Source: Ezakiella coagulans (GTDB taxonomy: Bacteria; Bacillota; Clostridia; Tissierellales; Peptoniphilaceae). From it: a stretch of DNA of 64,000 bases. The stretch is taken from contig NZ_QEKV01000001.1 of the NCBI RefSeq assembly GCF_003096635.1, forward strand, positions 133,534 through 197,533. The letters run 5' to 3'. The position numbers were made by a program, and so were the translations under genes. The notes under the pieces were generated by a model. That model saw nothing but the letters and a program-made list of their open reading frames with translations, had not been told where the DNA came from and made no database searches. Positions 26,700-35,288 of this stretch are shown in pieces (positions within the stretch are counted from its first letter, which is position 1; each line of letters starts with the position of its first letter).

Positions 26700-27657
26700 A
26701 ACTGCGGTTGTCACATTCACCGACGGAGGGCTTGAGCTCTACAAAAGGCTCAGAATAAACGGCGATTTGTATTTCAACAAAAAATTGACCGGCGGCGTCA
26801 AAAAATATATGCCGAAAATCATGCGTGACTACGATGCGGTCATATTTATTTCGGCATGCGGAATCGCAGTCAGAATGATTAAGGACTACATCGTTTCAAA
26901 AGACACGGACCCTGCGGTCATCGTGATGGACGAATGCGGAAAATTTGTCATTCCGATTCTTTCGGGGCACCTCGGCGGTGCAAATGAACTTGCGACAAAG
27001 ATTGCAAATCGAATCGGTGCGACAGCTGTTGTGACGACGGCGTCGGATTCACATGGCGTGGAGTCAATCGATATGTTTGCAAAAAAACATTCGCTCGTAA
27101 TTGAGGATATAAAGAGTATCGCACCCGTTATGGCGAGAATTGTCGAAAAGCGTAAAGTCATAATCAAAAATGACACAGCTTTTAAATACGAATATCCGTT
27201 TGTTGCCGAAAACGAAGAGGAGGCCGAAGCGGCACTTGTTATTTCGTCGACGGTGTATAATTTTTCAGTTCCGACAACCTCTTTAAGACTGAGGGAACTT
27301 GTTGTCGGAATCGGAGCAAAGAGAGGAACACCAAAGGAAACGGTTTTGAAAGCACTCGAAAATGCTTTCGAAATGAAAAAACTTTCAATTCTTTCGATTG
27401 TAAAATTTGTTTCTATTGATTTGAAAAAAGATGAAGTTGGAATCGTTGAAGCGGCGAAAGAACTGAAGGTTCCTTTCGAAACATATTCCGATAAAGTCTT
27501 GAATGAAGTCGAAGGCGAGTTTGAGGAATCGGAATTTGTGAAAAAAACAACCGGATGCGGTGCTGTGTCTGCAAGGGCGGCGGCATTGTTCGGAGATTTG
27601 ATAATTGAAAAATATGTTTATAATGGAGTTACAATATCAATTGGAAAGGTGAGGTAA
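26692..27657 (+). CDS. cbiG: Cobalt-precorrin-5A hydrolase CbiG
   Basis: The 321-residue enzyme opens the delta-lactone and releases acetaldehyde, a step special to the anaerobic route. FISACGIAVRMIKDYI, SGHLGGANELA, ATVVTTASDSHG-like sequence (AVVTTASDSHGV), VVGIGAKRGTP and TTGCGAVSARAA are conserved. The frame is open back to 26620, but the natural start is ATG 26692, which overlaps the cbiF stop in the common ATGAGTAA pattern. Confidence 0.94.
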   Translation: MSKTAVVTFTDGGLELYKRLRINGDLYFNKKLTGGVKKYMPKIMRDYDAVIFISACGIAVRMIKDYIVSKDTDPAVIVMDECGKFVIPILSGHLGGANELATKIANRIGATAVVTTASDSHGVESIDMFAKKHSLVIEDIKSIAPVMARIVEKRKVIIKNDTAFKYEYPFVAENEEEAEAALVISSTVYNFSVPTTSLRLRELVVGIGAKRGTPKETVLKALENAFEMKKLSILSIVKFVSIDLKKDEVGIVEAAKELKVPFETYSDKVLNEVEGEFEESEFVKKTTGCGAVSARAAALFGDLIIEKYVYNGVTISIGKVR

Positions 27658-27658
27658 A

Positions 27659-28378
27659 ATGCTTTATATTATAGGAATTGGACCGGGCGGAAAAGAGAGA
27701 ATGACGCTCGAAGCGGTTCAAAAAATAAAAGAATCCGACGTTATCGTCGGCTATAAACCATATATCGAATATGTTTCGGAATTTTTAACGGATCAGGAGA
27801 CTTTTTCAACCGGCATGACGGGCGAAATTGAAAGATGTAAAAAAGCGATTGAGTTTGCAGAGGGAGGCAAAAACGTTACAATCATTTCAACGGGAGACGC
27901 CGGACTTTATGGAATGGCGGGACCGGTCATCGAACTTTTAAAAGACAGTGACGTCAAGTTTGAAGTGGTACCGGGAGTGAGTGCAGTCTTCAGTGCTGCG
28001 GCTGACCTTGGAGCACCGCTTATGATGGACACAGCAATCATAAGTCTTTCGGACCTTCTTGTGAGCTATGAAAAAATAAAAAAACGCGTTGAGCTCGCTG
28101 CGGAAGCTGATTTTGTAATTTCTCTTTATAATCCGAGAAGCAAGGGCAGACCGGATTATTTGAATGAAGCGATTCAAATTATTAAAAAATACCGTAAGGG
28201 CACAACACCTGTCGGCATCGTTAGAAATTCGGGCAGAGACGATTTTAGTAAAGAGATTGCAACGCTCGACACAATTGACTGCGAATCTGTCGACATGAAG
28301 ACAATTGTCATTATCGGAAACAGCACAAGCTACATTCACGGCGACACTATTATAACCAAAAGAGGCTATGATATATGA
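27659..28378 (+). CDS. cbiH: Cobalt-factor III (precorrin-3B) C17-methyltransferase CbiH
   Basis: The 239-residue SAM enzyme methylates C17 and drives ring contraction. Motifs: IIGIGPGGKERMTLEA, STGDAGLYGMAGPV, VVPGVSAVFSAAADLGAPL, SLYNPRSKGRPDYL. It begins 1 bp after the cbiG stop. Length is typical of the single-domain form. Confidence 0.96.
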   Translation: MLYIIGIGPGGKERMTLEAVQKIKESDVIVGYKPYIEYVSEFLTDQETFSTGMTGEIERCKKAIEFAEGGKNVTIISTGDAGLYGMAGPVIELLKDSDVKFEVVPGVSAVFSAAADLGAPLMMDTAIISLSDLLVSYEKIKKRVELAAEADFVISLYNPRSKGRPDYLNEAIQIIKKYRKGTTPVGIVRNSGRDDFSKEIATLDTIDCESVDMKTIVIIGNSTSYIHGDTIITKRGYDI

Positions 28379-29109
28379 TTTGGATTTTAGGCGGAACACA
28401 CGAGGTTCCGCTTTTACTTGATAAACTTTCAAATTATGACAATATAATTGTCACGGTTACGACCGATGAAGCACGTGAATTTCTGCCGAAAGATTTGAAA
28501 GTGCGAGTTGGGAGTATGACGGAAGAGGAGAAATTATCTTTTGTTAAAGAGAACGACATAAATCTCATCGTCGACATGACGCATCCGTTTGCAAGACATA
28601 TAAAAAAGTCAATCGCGGACTTTTCAAAAAAATACAATATAGATTTTGTACGATTCAACAGAAAGGTCACAAGTTTTTCTGAAGATTATATTATTTATGT
28701 GAAAAGTTACGATGAAGCGGAGAAATTTATCTCGTCGCACCCGGGCACATATTTTTTCACGACGGGTGTTAACGAATGCGAAAGATTTTTGAAAGTTAAA
28801 AACGATAGCAGAATGATTTTCAGAATTCTTCCGAGTGTTAAAAGCATTGAAAAAATTTCAGAGCTCGGAGTTCCGATGAAGGACATCTGTGCGATGCTTG
28901 GACCTTTTGATGAAGAATTAAACACAGCACTCATAAAAACTTATGATGCGGATTATCTCGTAACAAAAAACAGCGGCGAAGGTTCGGGAACGAAAGAAAA
29001 ACTTCTCGCTGCAAAAAATGTGGGCATCAAAGTGGTTATGATTGAAGCGGAAGAAGAAAACGGCATTCAGAGCATGGATGAATTAATAAAAATTTTGGGG
29101 GAATATTGA
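28375..29109 (+). CDS. cbiJ: Cobalt-precorrin-6A reductase CbiJ
   Basis: The 244-residue NAD(P)H-dependent reductase reduces cobalt-precorrin-6A. WILGGTHEVPLLLDKL replaces the usual GGTxE-type start, and VDMTHPFARHI, FTTGVNECERF and AMLGPFDEELN are family motifs. YLVTKNSGEGSGTKEKLLAA near the C-terminus is a strong match. Overlaps cbiH by 4 nt. Confidence 0.94.
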   Translation: MIWILGGTHEVPLLLDKLSNYDNIIVTVTTDEAREFLPKDLKVRVGSMTEEEKLSFVKENDINLIVDMTHPFARHIKKSIADFSKKYNIDFVRFNRKVTSFSEDYIIYVKSYDEAEKFISSHPGTYFFTTGVNECERFLKVKNDSRMIFRILPSVKSIEKISELGVPMKDICAMLGPFDEELNTALIKTYDADYLVTKNSGEGSGTKEKLLAAKNVGIKVVMIEAEEENGIQSMDELIKILGEY

Positions 29110-30188
29110 TGGGAATTTTAGAAGAAACAATTGAAAGTATAAAGGGAGTAGATAAAAAGGCGTTTGAACTTCCAAGAAAAGAATGGGACAGCATTGCACA
29201 CCCGACCGGCTCTTTGGGAGAACTCGAAGAACTTACAATAAAAATCGCGGGAATTCAAGGCAATATTTTTCCACTTGTTAAAAGTAGAGCGCTCATAGTT
29301 ATGGCATCGGACAATGGAATTATCGAGGAAAATGTTTCTAGCGGTTATCCGGATCTTACAAGTCAACTCGTTTATTCGATGGCACAAAGAAAAACCGGAG
29401 CTGCGAACATGTGTCTTGAAACAGATACTGAAATTTATGTTGTGGACATCGGAACAAGGCGTGAAATAAATCACGAAAATGTGCTCCACTTCAGGATAAA
29501 CAGCGAAACCAAAAACTTCAGAAAAGAACCGGCGATGACTGTTGAAGAAGCAACAAAAGCGATTGAAACCGGAATTTATATGGTCGACGAACTTGTAAAG
29601 AAGGGTATCGACATTTTCGGAACCGGCGAACTCGGAATCGGAAACACGACAACTTCGGCGGCAGTTCTTGCTGCCCTTCTAAAGACTGACGGTGAAACGA
29701 CTTGCGGACTCGGTGCAGGTGTCACAAATGAAGGACTAAAAAACAAAGTGAATGTCGTGAACGAAGCGATAAAAAAATATGACTTATACAATAAAACCCC
29801 TCTCGAAATTCTCGCATGCGTCGGCGGATATGATATATGCGGACTTGTCGGTGTATTTTTGGGTGCCGCAAAGCACAAAAAAGTTGCGGTCATAGACGGA
29901 TTTATTTCCGCAATTGCAGCACTTGTTGCGGTAAGAATGAACGAACACGTCATAGACTACATCATTCCGAGCCACAGAAGCAGAGAAAAGCAAGTGGAAC
30001 TTGTGTTCAACGAACTCGGACTTCACCCGACGCTCTACCTTTCAATGCGACTTGGCGAAGGAACCGGATGTATGCTCCTCTTTAAAATTTTAGACACGGC
30101 GGTCTATCTCATGAGAAATATGGGAAGATATGAAGAAATTGAAATTCTTCCTGACGTGCTTGTAAATATCAGGGATAAAAATGATTAG
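29109..30188 (+). CDS. cobT: Nicotinate-nucleotide:dimethylbenzimidazole phosphoribosyltransferase CobT
   Basis: The 359-residue enzyme activates the lower ligand base to an alpha-ribotide for the nucleotide loop. PTGSLGELEEL, ASDNGIIEENVS, GTGELGIGNTTTSAAVLAAL and VNEAIKKY are conserved. The catalytic glutamate lies in MRLGEGTGCML near residue 318. A TTG at 29106 is in frame just before, but ATG 29109, with GGGGGA at 29097-29102, is the better start. No lower-ligand synthesis genes are seen, so the base used may be scavenged or may not be dimethylbenzimidazole. Confidence 0.95.
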   Translation: MGILEETIESIKGVDKKAFELPRKEWDSIAHPTGSLGELEELTIKIAGIQGNIFPLVKSRALIVMASDNGIIEENVSSGYPDLTSQLVYSMAQRKTGAANMCLETDTEIYVVDIGTRREINHENVLHFRINSETKNFRKEPAMTVEEATKAIETGIYMVDELVKKGIDIFGTGELGIGNTTTSAAVLAALLKTDGETTCGLGAGVTNEGLKNKVNVVNEAIKKYDLYNKTPLEILACVGGYDICGLVGVFLGAAKHKKVAVIDGFISAIAALVAVRMNEHVIDYIIPSHRSREKQVELVFNELGLHPTLYLSMRLGEGTGCMLLFKILDTAVYLMRNMGRYEEIEILPDVLVNIRDKND

Positions 30189-30714
30189 CATTGTTACGGG
30201 AGGTGCAAGAAGCGGGAAGTCCGAATTTGCGGAGAGCCTAATAAAAGGCGATGCGATTTATATTGCGACCGCTGAAAACTACGACGACGAGATGGACCTC
30301 AGGATAAAAAAACATGTAAAGCGTCGTGATGAATCGGGAATAAAATGGCGAACTGTCGAATGTTTGAAGAATTTTGACGAACTTTCGGGTGAGGAAAAAT
30401 ATGTACTATTCGATTCGCTCGGAGTTTTCGTTTCCAATATTATGTTTTCAAAAACGGCGGACGACTTGAGCGATAAGTCGATTGAAGAAACGATTCTCGT
30501 AGTGCGAAAAGAACTCGAAAAATTGCTCGATTGGGCGAGAGAAAATGACAAGGAACTTGTGATCGTGACTGACGAAGTTGGAATGAGTATAATTCCGGAG
30601 TCGAAAGTTGCAAGAGTATATCGAGATTTAATCGGGACAATAAACAAAGAGGTCGCTGCAAAATGTGATAGAGCATATTTTGTTTGCATGGGACTTGAGG
30701 TGAGACTGAAATGA
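30181..30714 (+). CDS. cobU: Adenosylcobinamide kinase / cobinamide-phosphate guanylyltransferase CobU
   Basis: The 177-residue bifunctional enzyme phosphorylates adenosylcobinamide and adds GMP. The N-terminal P-loop TGGARSGKSEFAE is diagnostic. A histidine in the conserved helix (KKHVKRRDE, about residue 43) is the likely guanylylated residue by family precedent. VTDEVGMSIIPESKVARVYRD is also typical. Overlaps cobT by 8 nt and cobS by 4 nt. Confidence 0.95.
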   Translation: MISIVTGGARSGKSEFAESLIKGDAIYIATAENYDDEMDLRIKKHVKRRDESGIKWRTVECLKNFDELSGEEKYVLFDSLGVFVSNIMFSKTADDLSDKSIEETILVVRKELEKLLDWARENDKELVIVTDEVGMSIIPESKVARVYRDLIGTINKEVAAKCDRAYFVCMGLEVRLK

Positions 30715-31454
30715 AAATTTTAGAATCCATAGTTGTTGCATTTCAATTTTTAACGAGATTCTATCTCCCGATAAATGTCGAGTGGGACACAGGAAATTTG
30801 AGAAGGAGCCTCATGTGGTTCGGACTTGTGGGTGCATTTATCGGTGTAATTCTTGCAGGAGCAATGACACTTTTTAACCGGTTTGATTTGATTCCGGCAG
30901 TATCGGCAATAATAATTTTACTCATTTGGATATTCATAACCGGCGGAATGCACATCGACGGCATAAGCGATATGGCGGACGGATTCTTCTCGATGCGTAA
31001 CAAAGAAAAGACACTGGAAATAATGAAAGACAGTCACGTTGGTGCTTTCGGAGTCATTACAATTGTATTTTTGCTTTTAATCAAATTTGAAATGCTTAAA
31101 GAATTTATCATAATCGAAAAAAATGTGTGGCTTCTCATATTGCCGCCGACAATTGCAAGAATTGCCGCAGGGTTCGTGCTCTCGTTTTATGAAACAACGA
31201 AAAAAAGCGGACTCGGCTACACATTTCACAGCTCCGACCCACGTATATTTTGGGCAATCGGATTTATCGTAACGCTTATAATTTCCTCAATTCTAAATAT
31301 AAAATCGCTCATTTTCATCGGTATCGCAATTTTGGCTTCAAACCTTATGGCACTTTGGGCAAAGAAAAAAATCGGCGGACTGAACGGCGACATCTATGGA
31401 GCGATTGTTGAAACGGTTGAAGTTATAGGGATGGTGTTTATATGTGCCGTTTAA
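30711..31454 (+). CDS. cobS: Adenosylcobinamide-GDP ribazoletransferase CobS (cobalamin synthase)
   Basis: The 247-residue integral membrane enzyme joins adenosylcobinamide-GDP with alpha-ribazole. AFQFLTRF near the start, GGMHIDGISDMADGFFS (about 80-97) with the acidic metal-binding residues, and MKDSHVGAFGV are diagnostic. About six hydrophobic helices follow. Overlaps cobC by 13 nt. Confidence 0.95.
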   Translation: MKILESIVVAFQFLTRFYLPINVEWDTGNLRRSLMWFGLVGAFIGVILAGAMTLFNRFDLIPAVSAIIILLIWIFITGGMHIDGISDMADGFFSMRNKEKTLEIMKDSHVGAFGVITIVFLLLIKFEMLKEFIIIEKNVWLLILPPTIARIAAGFVLSFYETTKKSGLGYTFHSSDPRIFWAIGFIVTLIISSILNIKSLIFIGIAILASNLMALWAKKKIGGLNGDIYGAIVETVEVIGMVFICAV

Positions 31455-31987
31455 TTTTAATAAGGCATGAAATGTCGGTTGGAAATTTGACGCATACATT
31501 TGCCGGAAAAGAAGTAAAACTTGCGACAATTGGAAAACTTCGCACAAAAAATACGAGAAGAGAATTTAATAAGTTAAAACTGAAGAATCCGATTTTTATT
31601 GCAAGCGAATACAAAAGAGCACAGGAGACCGCGAAATACGTTCTACAAAAAAAATATTATGAAAAACTTCGCGTGACAAAATATGTAAATGAAATCGATT
31701 TCGGCGACCTCGTCGGAAGGACTTTCAAAGAAAATATCGAACATTACGGCGAGAGTTTGAACGAATGGATGTTGGGACCGGACAGAACTGCCCCGCCGAG
31801 CGGCGAAAGTTTTCAAAATGCATTTAAAAGAGTAAAAATATTTTTGGATAAAATAAAACTTTATGAAGGGGATATTGTGGTTTTCACGCACGAGGGATTT
31901 ATACAACTCGTGCTCGGATACGAGAACAAAAAAATAAAAACGCAAAAAATAAAAAATGGGAAAATAAAAATAGTGAATATAAGATAA
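31442..31987 (+). CDS. cobC: Histidine-phosphatase family protein, probable alpha-ribazole phosphatase CobC
   Basis: The 181-residue protein carries the phosphohistidine motif as LIRHEMS (RHE instead of the common RHG), with a second catalytic histidine in VVFTHEGFIQLVLG. ASEYKRAQETA supplies the expected acidic and basic pocket residues. CobC removes the phosphate from alpha-ribazole phosphate or cobalamin phosphate. The family has many members with other substrates, so the assignment relies on its place as last gene of the B12 operon, overlapping cobS by 13 nt. Confidence 0.85.
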   Translation: MCRLILIRHEMSVGNLTHTFAGKEVKLATIGKLRTKNTRREFNKLKLKNPIFIASEYKRAQETAKYVLQKKYYEKLRVTKYVNEIDFGDLVGRTFKENIEHYGESLNEWMLGPDRTAPPSGESFQNAFKRVKIFLDKIKLYEGDIVVFTHEGFIQLVLGYENKKIKTQKIKNGKIKIVNIR

Positions 31988-31992
31988 AATTC

Positions 31993-32020
31993 AAAGCAGG
32001 TTTTAACGCCTGCTTTTTTT
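31993..32020 (+). terminator. Terminator of the cobalamin operon
   Basis: AAGCAGG (31993-31999), an 8 nt loop, CCTGCTT (32008-32014), then a T run to 32020. It lies 6 bp after the cobC stop. Confidence 0.9.
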
Positions 32021-32025
32021 ATGCA

Positions 32026-32054
32026 CAAAAAATGGAGCCCGATTTGGACTCCAT
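32026..32054 (-). terminator. Terminator of the nagE-crr operon
   Basis: On the minus strand ATGGAGTCC, loop AAATC, GGGCTCCAT (plus positions 32032-32054, one wobble) is followed by a run of six T. It faces the cobalamin operon terminator back to back. Confidence 0.85.
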
Positions 32055-32057
32055 CTC

Positions 32058-32522
32058 TTATTTTACTTCCATGATAACGGTTTCGCCTGCAGTTGCAGCA
32101 CCCGTTATTTTCTTTATTTCTTTGTCTTCAGCGTCCATAACGACGATAGGGGTGTCAATTTTTTTGCCGAGTTCTTCGATTTTACGAAGGTCGACTTTTA
32201 AAATTACGTCGCCGTGTTTAACTGTGTCGCCAACTTTTTTAATCTTTGTAAATCCTTCGCCTTTCAGTTCGACTGTGTCCATTCCGACGTGAACGAGAAT
32301 TTCTATGTCGCCGTTTTTTATTGAAAAAGCGTGTCCCGTTTCGAAGAATTGTGTTATTTCTCCGTCCATCGGAGCGAGCACATCCATCGATTCAGGAATT
32401 ATAGCAACGCCGTCGCCGACCATTTTTTGTGAGAAAACCGGATCGTCGATTTCGGTTATATCAACTACATTTCCATTCATCGGGGCGTAGATTTTAATTG
32501 CTTTTTTAAATAGTCCAAGCAT
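32058..32522 (-). CDS. crr: PTS glucose/N-acetylglucosamine-family EIIA component
   Basis: The 154-residue cytoplasmic phosphocarrier takes phosphate from HPr and passes it to the IIB domain of the neighbouring IICB. The phosphorylated histidine is in ILVHVGMDTVELKGEGF, near residue 92; APMDGEI and the other beta-strand motifs also match EIIA-Glc. The ATG overlaps the stop of the upstream IICB gene by 1 nt (TAATG), so the two are coupled. Whether it also regulates other systems, as Crr does in enteric bacteria, is unknown. Confidence 0.92.
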   Translation of the reverse strand: MLGLFKKAIKIYAPMNGNVVDITEIDDPVFSQKMVGDGVAIIPESMDVLAPMDGEITQFFETGHAFSIKNGDIEILVHVGMDTVELKGEGFTKIKKVGDTVKHGDVILKVDLRKIEELGKKIDTPIVVMDAEDKEIKKITGAATAGETVIMEVK

Positions 32523-34009
32523 TATGCCATCTTCACCATTTCGTCATATACAAATTGCACTTGTGGACCAACTACAACTTGAATGGATTTTGCGTCCGGC
32601 TTTATAAGTCCTGATGCGCCTGATGATTTGATTTGTGCATCATTTACTTTTGTCGGATCATTTACAGTTGCTCTGATTCTTGTTGTGCAGTAGTCGAAAG
32701 ATGCAATATTTTCGATTCCGCCAAGACCTGCAATAATTATTTCAGCTTGTTTTCTGAATTTATCATTGCCTGATTTTGCAGTTGTTACTTTTTCAGCTGT
32801 ATCATCTTCTCTTCCAGGAGTCTTGAGATTCATGCCCTTGATAAAGAGTCTGAATACAACAAAGTAAATAACAAATGCAACTAAACCCATGAGCATCAAT
32901 AGCCACGGTTTGTTTGCAACCGGGTTTTTAAGTGAGAGTATAAAGTCAACTACACCTGCGGAGAATCCGAAGCCTGCTGTTGATTTCAAGAGTGTTGCGA
33001 CTGCAAGTGAGATACCTGTTAAGATTGAGTGAACAAGGTATAGAACAGGAGCGAGGAACATGAATGAGAATTCAAGAGGTTCTGTAACACCTGTTGCGAA
33101 TGATGCGATTGCACCTGCCAAAAGAACGCCCATTGCTTCTTTTTTCTTTTCAGGTTTTGCACATGTGTACATTGCGAGTGCTGCTGCAGGAAGTCCGAAC
33201 ATCATAATCGGGAAGAAACCTGCTTGATACATTCCTGTTACACCTTTTACAGCTGTTCCTGCTTCAAGAGCTTGTGCTCCTGAGAGGAAGTTTGTAATGT
33301 CGCCGATACCGATTGTGTCGAGCCAGAATACTGAGTTGAGTGCGTGGTGTAGACCGAACGGAATCAAAAGTCTGTTGAAGAATCCGAAAAGTCCTGCACC
33401 GAGTGCTCCGAGTCCAATCATCCAGTTACCGAATTTTACAAGTCCTGCGAAAACGACAGGCCATACGAAGTAAAGAATGATTGATACAAAGATCATAATG
33501 AATGATGCAATGATCGGGGTCATTCTTCTGCCGCTGAAGAATGCAAGTGCATCCGGTAATTTTTTGTCATAGAACTTGTTGTAGCTTAATGCACCGACAA
33601 GACCCGACAAAATTCCGGTCAAAGCATTTTCAATTTTTGCAAAACCGAGTTCATTTGAAATATATTTCATTTGGTCTGCATAGTCGGCAGCGTTTGCGTC
33701 AAGGCCTTTAAGCATTGCAACTGTTCCAGGATTTAAAATTTGTTTTAAAACGAGGAAAGAAACGAGTCCCGCAAGAGCAGCGGCTCCGTTGTTGTCTTTT
33801 GAAAGGCCGTATGCAACACCGGCTGCAAATATAATAGGAATATTGTCTAAGATTGCTGTGCCCGATTTAATAAGAATAGCTGCGAGCTTATTTGAGCCAC
33901 CCCAGCCTACCGGGTCGATCCAATAGCCGATGCCGACCAAAAGTGCAGCTATAGGAAGAACTGCTACAGGTTGCATCAAAGCTTTGCCTAATTTTTGTAG
34001 GTTTTTCAT
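32522..34009 (-). CDS. nagE: PTS IICB permease, N-acetylglucosamine type
   Basis: The 495-residue protein has an N-terminal IIC membrane domain (about residues 1-390, roughly ten helices) and a C-terminal IIB domain with the phosphorylated cysteine in FDYCTTRIRATVND (near 446). PIAALLVGIGYWIDP and the IPFGLHHALNSVFW and GVTEPLEFSFMFLAP stretches are typical of the GlcNAc/glucose family. The divergent nagA gene supports GlcNAc as substrate, which would be imported as GlcNAc-6-phosphate. AAAGGAGGG precedes the ATG. Glucose specificity cannot be fully excluded. Confidence 0.87.
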   Translation of the reverse strand: MKNLQKLGKALMQPVAVLPIAALLVGIGYWIDPVGWGGSNKLAAILIKSGTAILDNIPIIFAAGVAYGLSKDNNGAAALAGLVSFLVLKQILNPGTVAMLKGLDANAADYADQMKYISNELGFAKIENALTGILSGLVGALSYNKFYDKKLPDALAFFSGRRMTPIIASFIMIFVSIILYFVWPVVFAGLVKFGNWMIGLGALGAGLFGFFNRLLIPFGLHHALNSVFWLDTIGIGDITNFLSGAQALEAGTAVKGVTGMYQAGFFPIMMFGLPAAALAMYTCAKPEKKKEAMGVLLAGAIASFATGVTEPLEFSFMFLAPVLYLVHSILTGISLAVATLLKSTAGFGFSAGVVDFILSLKNPVANKPWLLMLMGLVAFVIYFVVFRLFIKGMNLKTPGREDDTAEKVTTAKSGNDKFRKQAEIIIAGLGGIENIASFDYCTTRIRATVNDPTKVNDAQIKSSGASGLIKPDAKSIQVVVGPQVQFVYDEMVKMA

Positions 34010-34169
34010 AGGAAACCCTCCTTTAAAAAATTTTCAAATGTGAATAGATTCTCTATACCACATCCTCACATATATTATACCAAAAAACGGCGTTATATAA
34101 ACACTTTATCATAAAAATGTAGGTGTATATCTAAAATTTATGGGTATAATTTAATTGGGAGTTGATTCT
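34010..34169. promoter_or_regulatory. Divergent promoter region between nagE and nagA
   Basis: A plus-strand TATAAT with extended TGGG (34145-34150) lies 20 bp before nagA. A minus-strand TATAAT (plus ATTATA 34074-34079) faces nagE. Neither has a clear -35 box. No obvious operator palindrome was recognised. Confidence 0.4.
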
Positions 34170-35288
34170 ATGTTATTAAAAAATGCCGCTGTTTTCATTG
34201 GCGGAAAATATAAAAGAAAAGATTTATGGATTGAAGATGGAAAAATAAAATTCATTATGGACGAAATTATGGCGGACGGACTTGACCTTTCGGGGAAAAG
34301 AATTATTCCGGGACTCACGGACATCCACACGCACGGAGCGATGGGAAAGGACAGTTCCGACGGGGAAGTGAGCTCGATTGAAACTATTGCAAAATATAAT
34401 TTGGAGCATGGCATCACACAATTTTGTCCGACGACTATGACTTTTAATGAAGAAATTCTTAACGGTATTTTTAAATCAATCGGCGAATACGACAACAAAT
34501 ACAGTGAAGTTGTCGGCATTCACATGGAGGGACCGTTTATAAGCAAAGACAAAATCGGCGCACAAAACCCGAAGTATTTGATGGAACCTGACGTGGGAAT
34601 GGTCGAAAGGCTCGACGATAAAAGCGGCGGGCTTTTAAAAATAATAAGCATTGCACCTGAAATAAAAGGAGCGATGGAGTTTGCAAAAAAACTCGGTGAC
34701 AAATATGTGCTTTCAGTTGCACACACAAATGCGACCTATGACGAAGCTGTCGACGCATACAGAAACGGTTTTTCACATTTGACGCACACATTTAACGCAA
34801 TGCCCGGTATTCACCACAGGAAACCGGGAGTGATTCCGGCTGCTCTCGAAAATGGCAGCACCGCTGAACTTATAACCGATGGCGTTCATATTCACGATGC
34901 GATTATTCGACTTATTTTTAAATTGTTCGGAAACACGAGAATGATTCTTGTTTCCGATTCGAACGAAGCGACGGGGCTTTCGGACGGAGAATATATGCTT
35001 GGCGGTCAAAAAATTGTCAAGGTGAAAAACAAGGCGACGATAAAGGGCACGGACACGATTGCCGGAAGCGCAACGAATCTTTTTGACTGTATGAAACATG
35101 CAATAAAGGCGGGTATAAAGGAGGAAGATGCAATAAGAGCGGCGACGATAAATCCTGCAAAACTCTTAGGTATCGATAGGAGTGTCGGAACTATCAGAGA
35201 AGGCAATATTGCAAATTTGCTCGTGCTTGACGACGAGCTCAATATAGAAAGAATATTTTTACGAGGAGAAGAAATATGCAAAAAATAA
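34170..35288 (+). CDS. nagA: N-acetylglucosamine-6-phosphate deacetylase NagA
   Basis: The 372-residue amidohydrolase converts GlcNAc-6-phosphate to glucosamine-6-phosphate and acetate. Metal-site motifs: PGLTDIHTHGAMGKDSSDG, GIHMEGPFI, VAHTNATYDEA, HLTHTFNAMPGIHHR, and the catalytic aspartate in LVSDSNEATG. The reading frame extends to TTG 34155, but ATG 34170 with GGGAG nine bases upstream is preferred. It overlaps ptsI by 13 nt. The deaminase nagB is not in the window. Confidence 0.94.
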   Translation: MLLKNAAVFIGGKYKRKDLWIEDGKIKFIMDEIMADGLDLSGKRIIPGLTDIHTHGAMGKDSSDGEVSSIETIAKYNLEHGITQFCPTTMTFNEEILNGIFKSIGEYDNKYSEVVGIHMEGPFISKDKIGAQNPKYLMEPDVGMVERLDDKSGGLLKIISIAPEIKGAMEFAKKLGDKYVLSVAHTNATYDEAVDAYRNGFSHLTHTFNAMPGIHHRKPGVIPAALENGSTAELITDGVHIHDAIIRLIFKLFGNTRMILVSDSNEATGLSDGEYMLGGQKIVKVKNKATIKGTDTIAGSATNLFDCMKHAIKAGIKEEDAIRAATINPAKLLGIDRSVGTIREGNIANLLVLDDELNIERIFLRGEEICKK

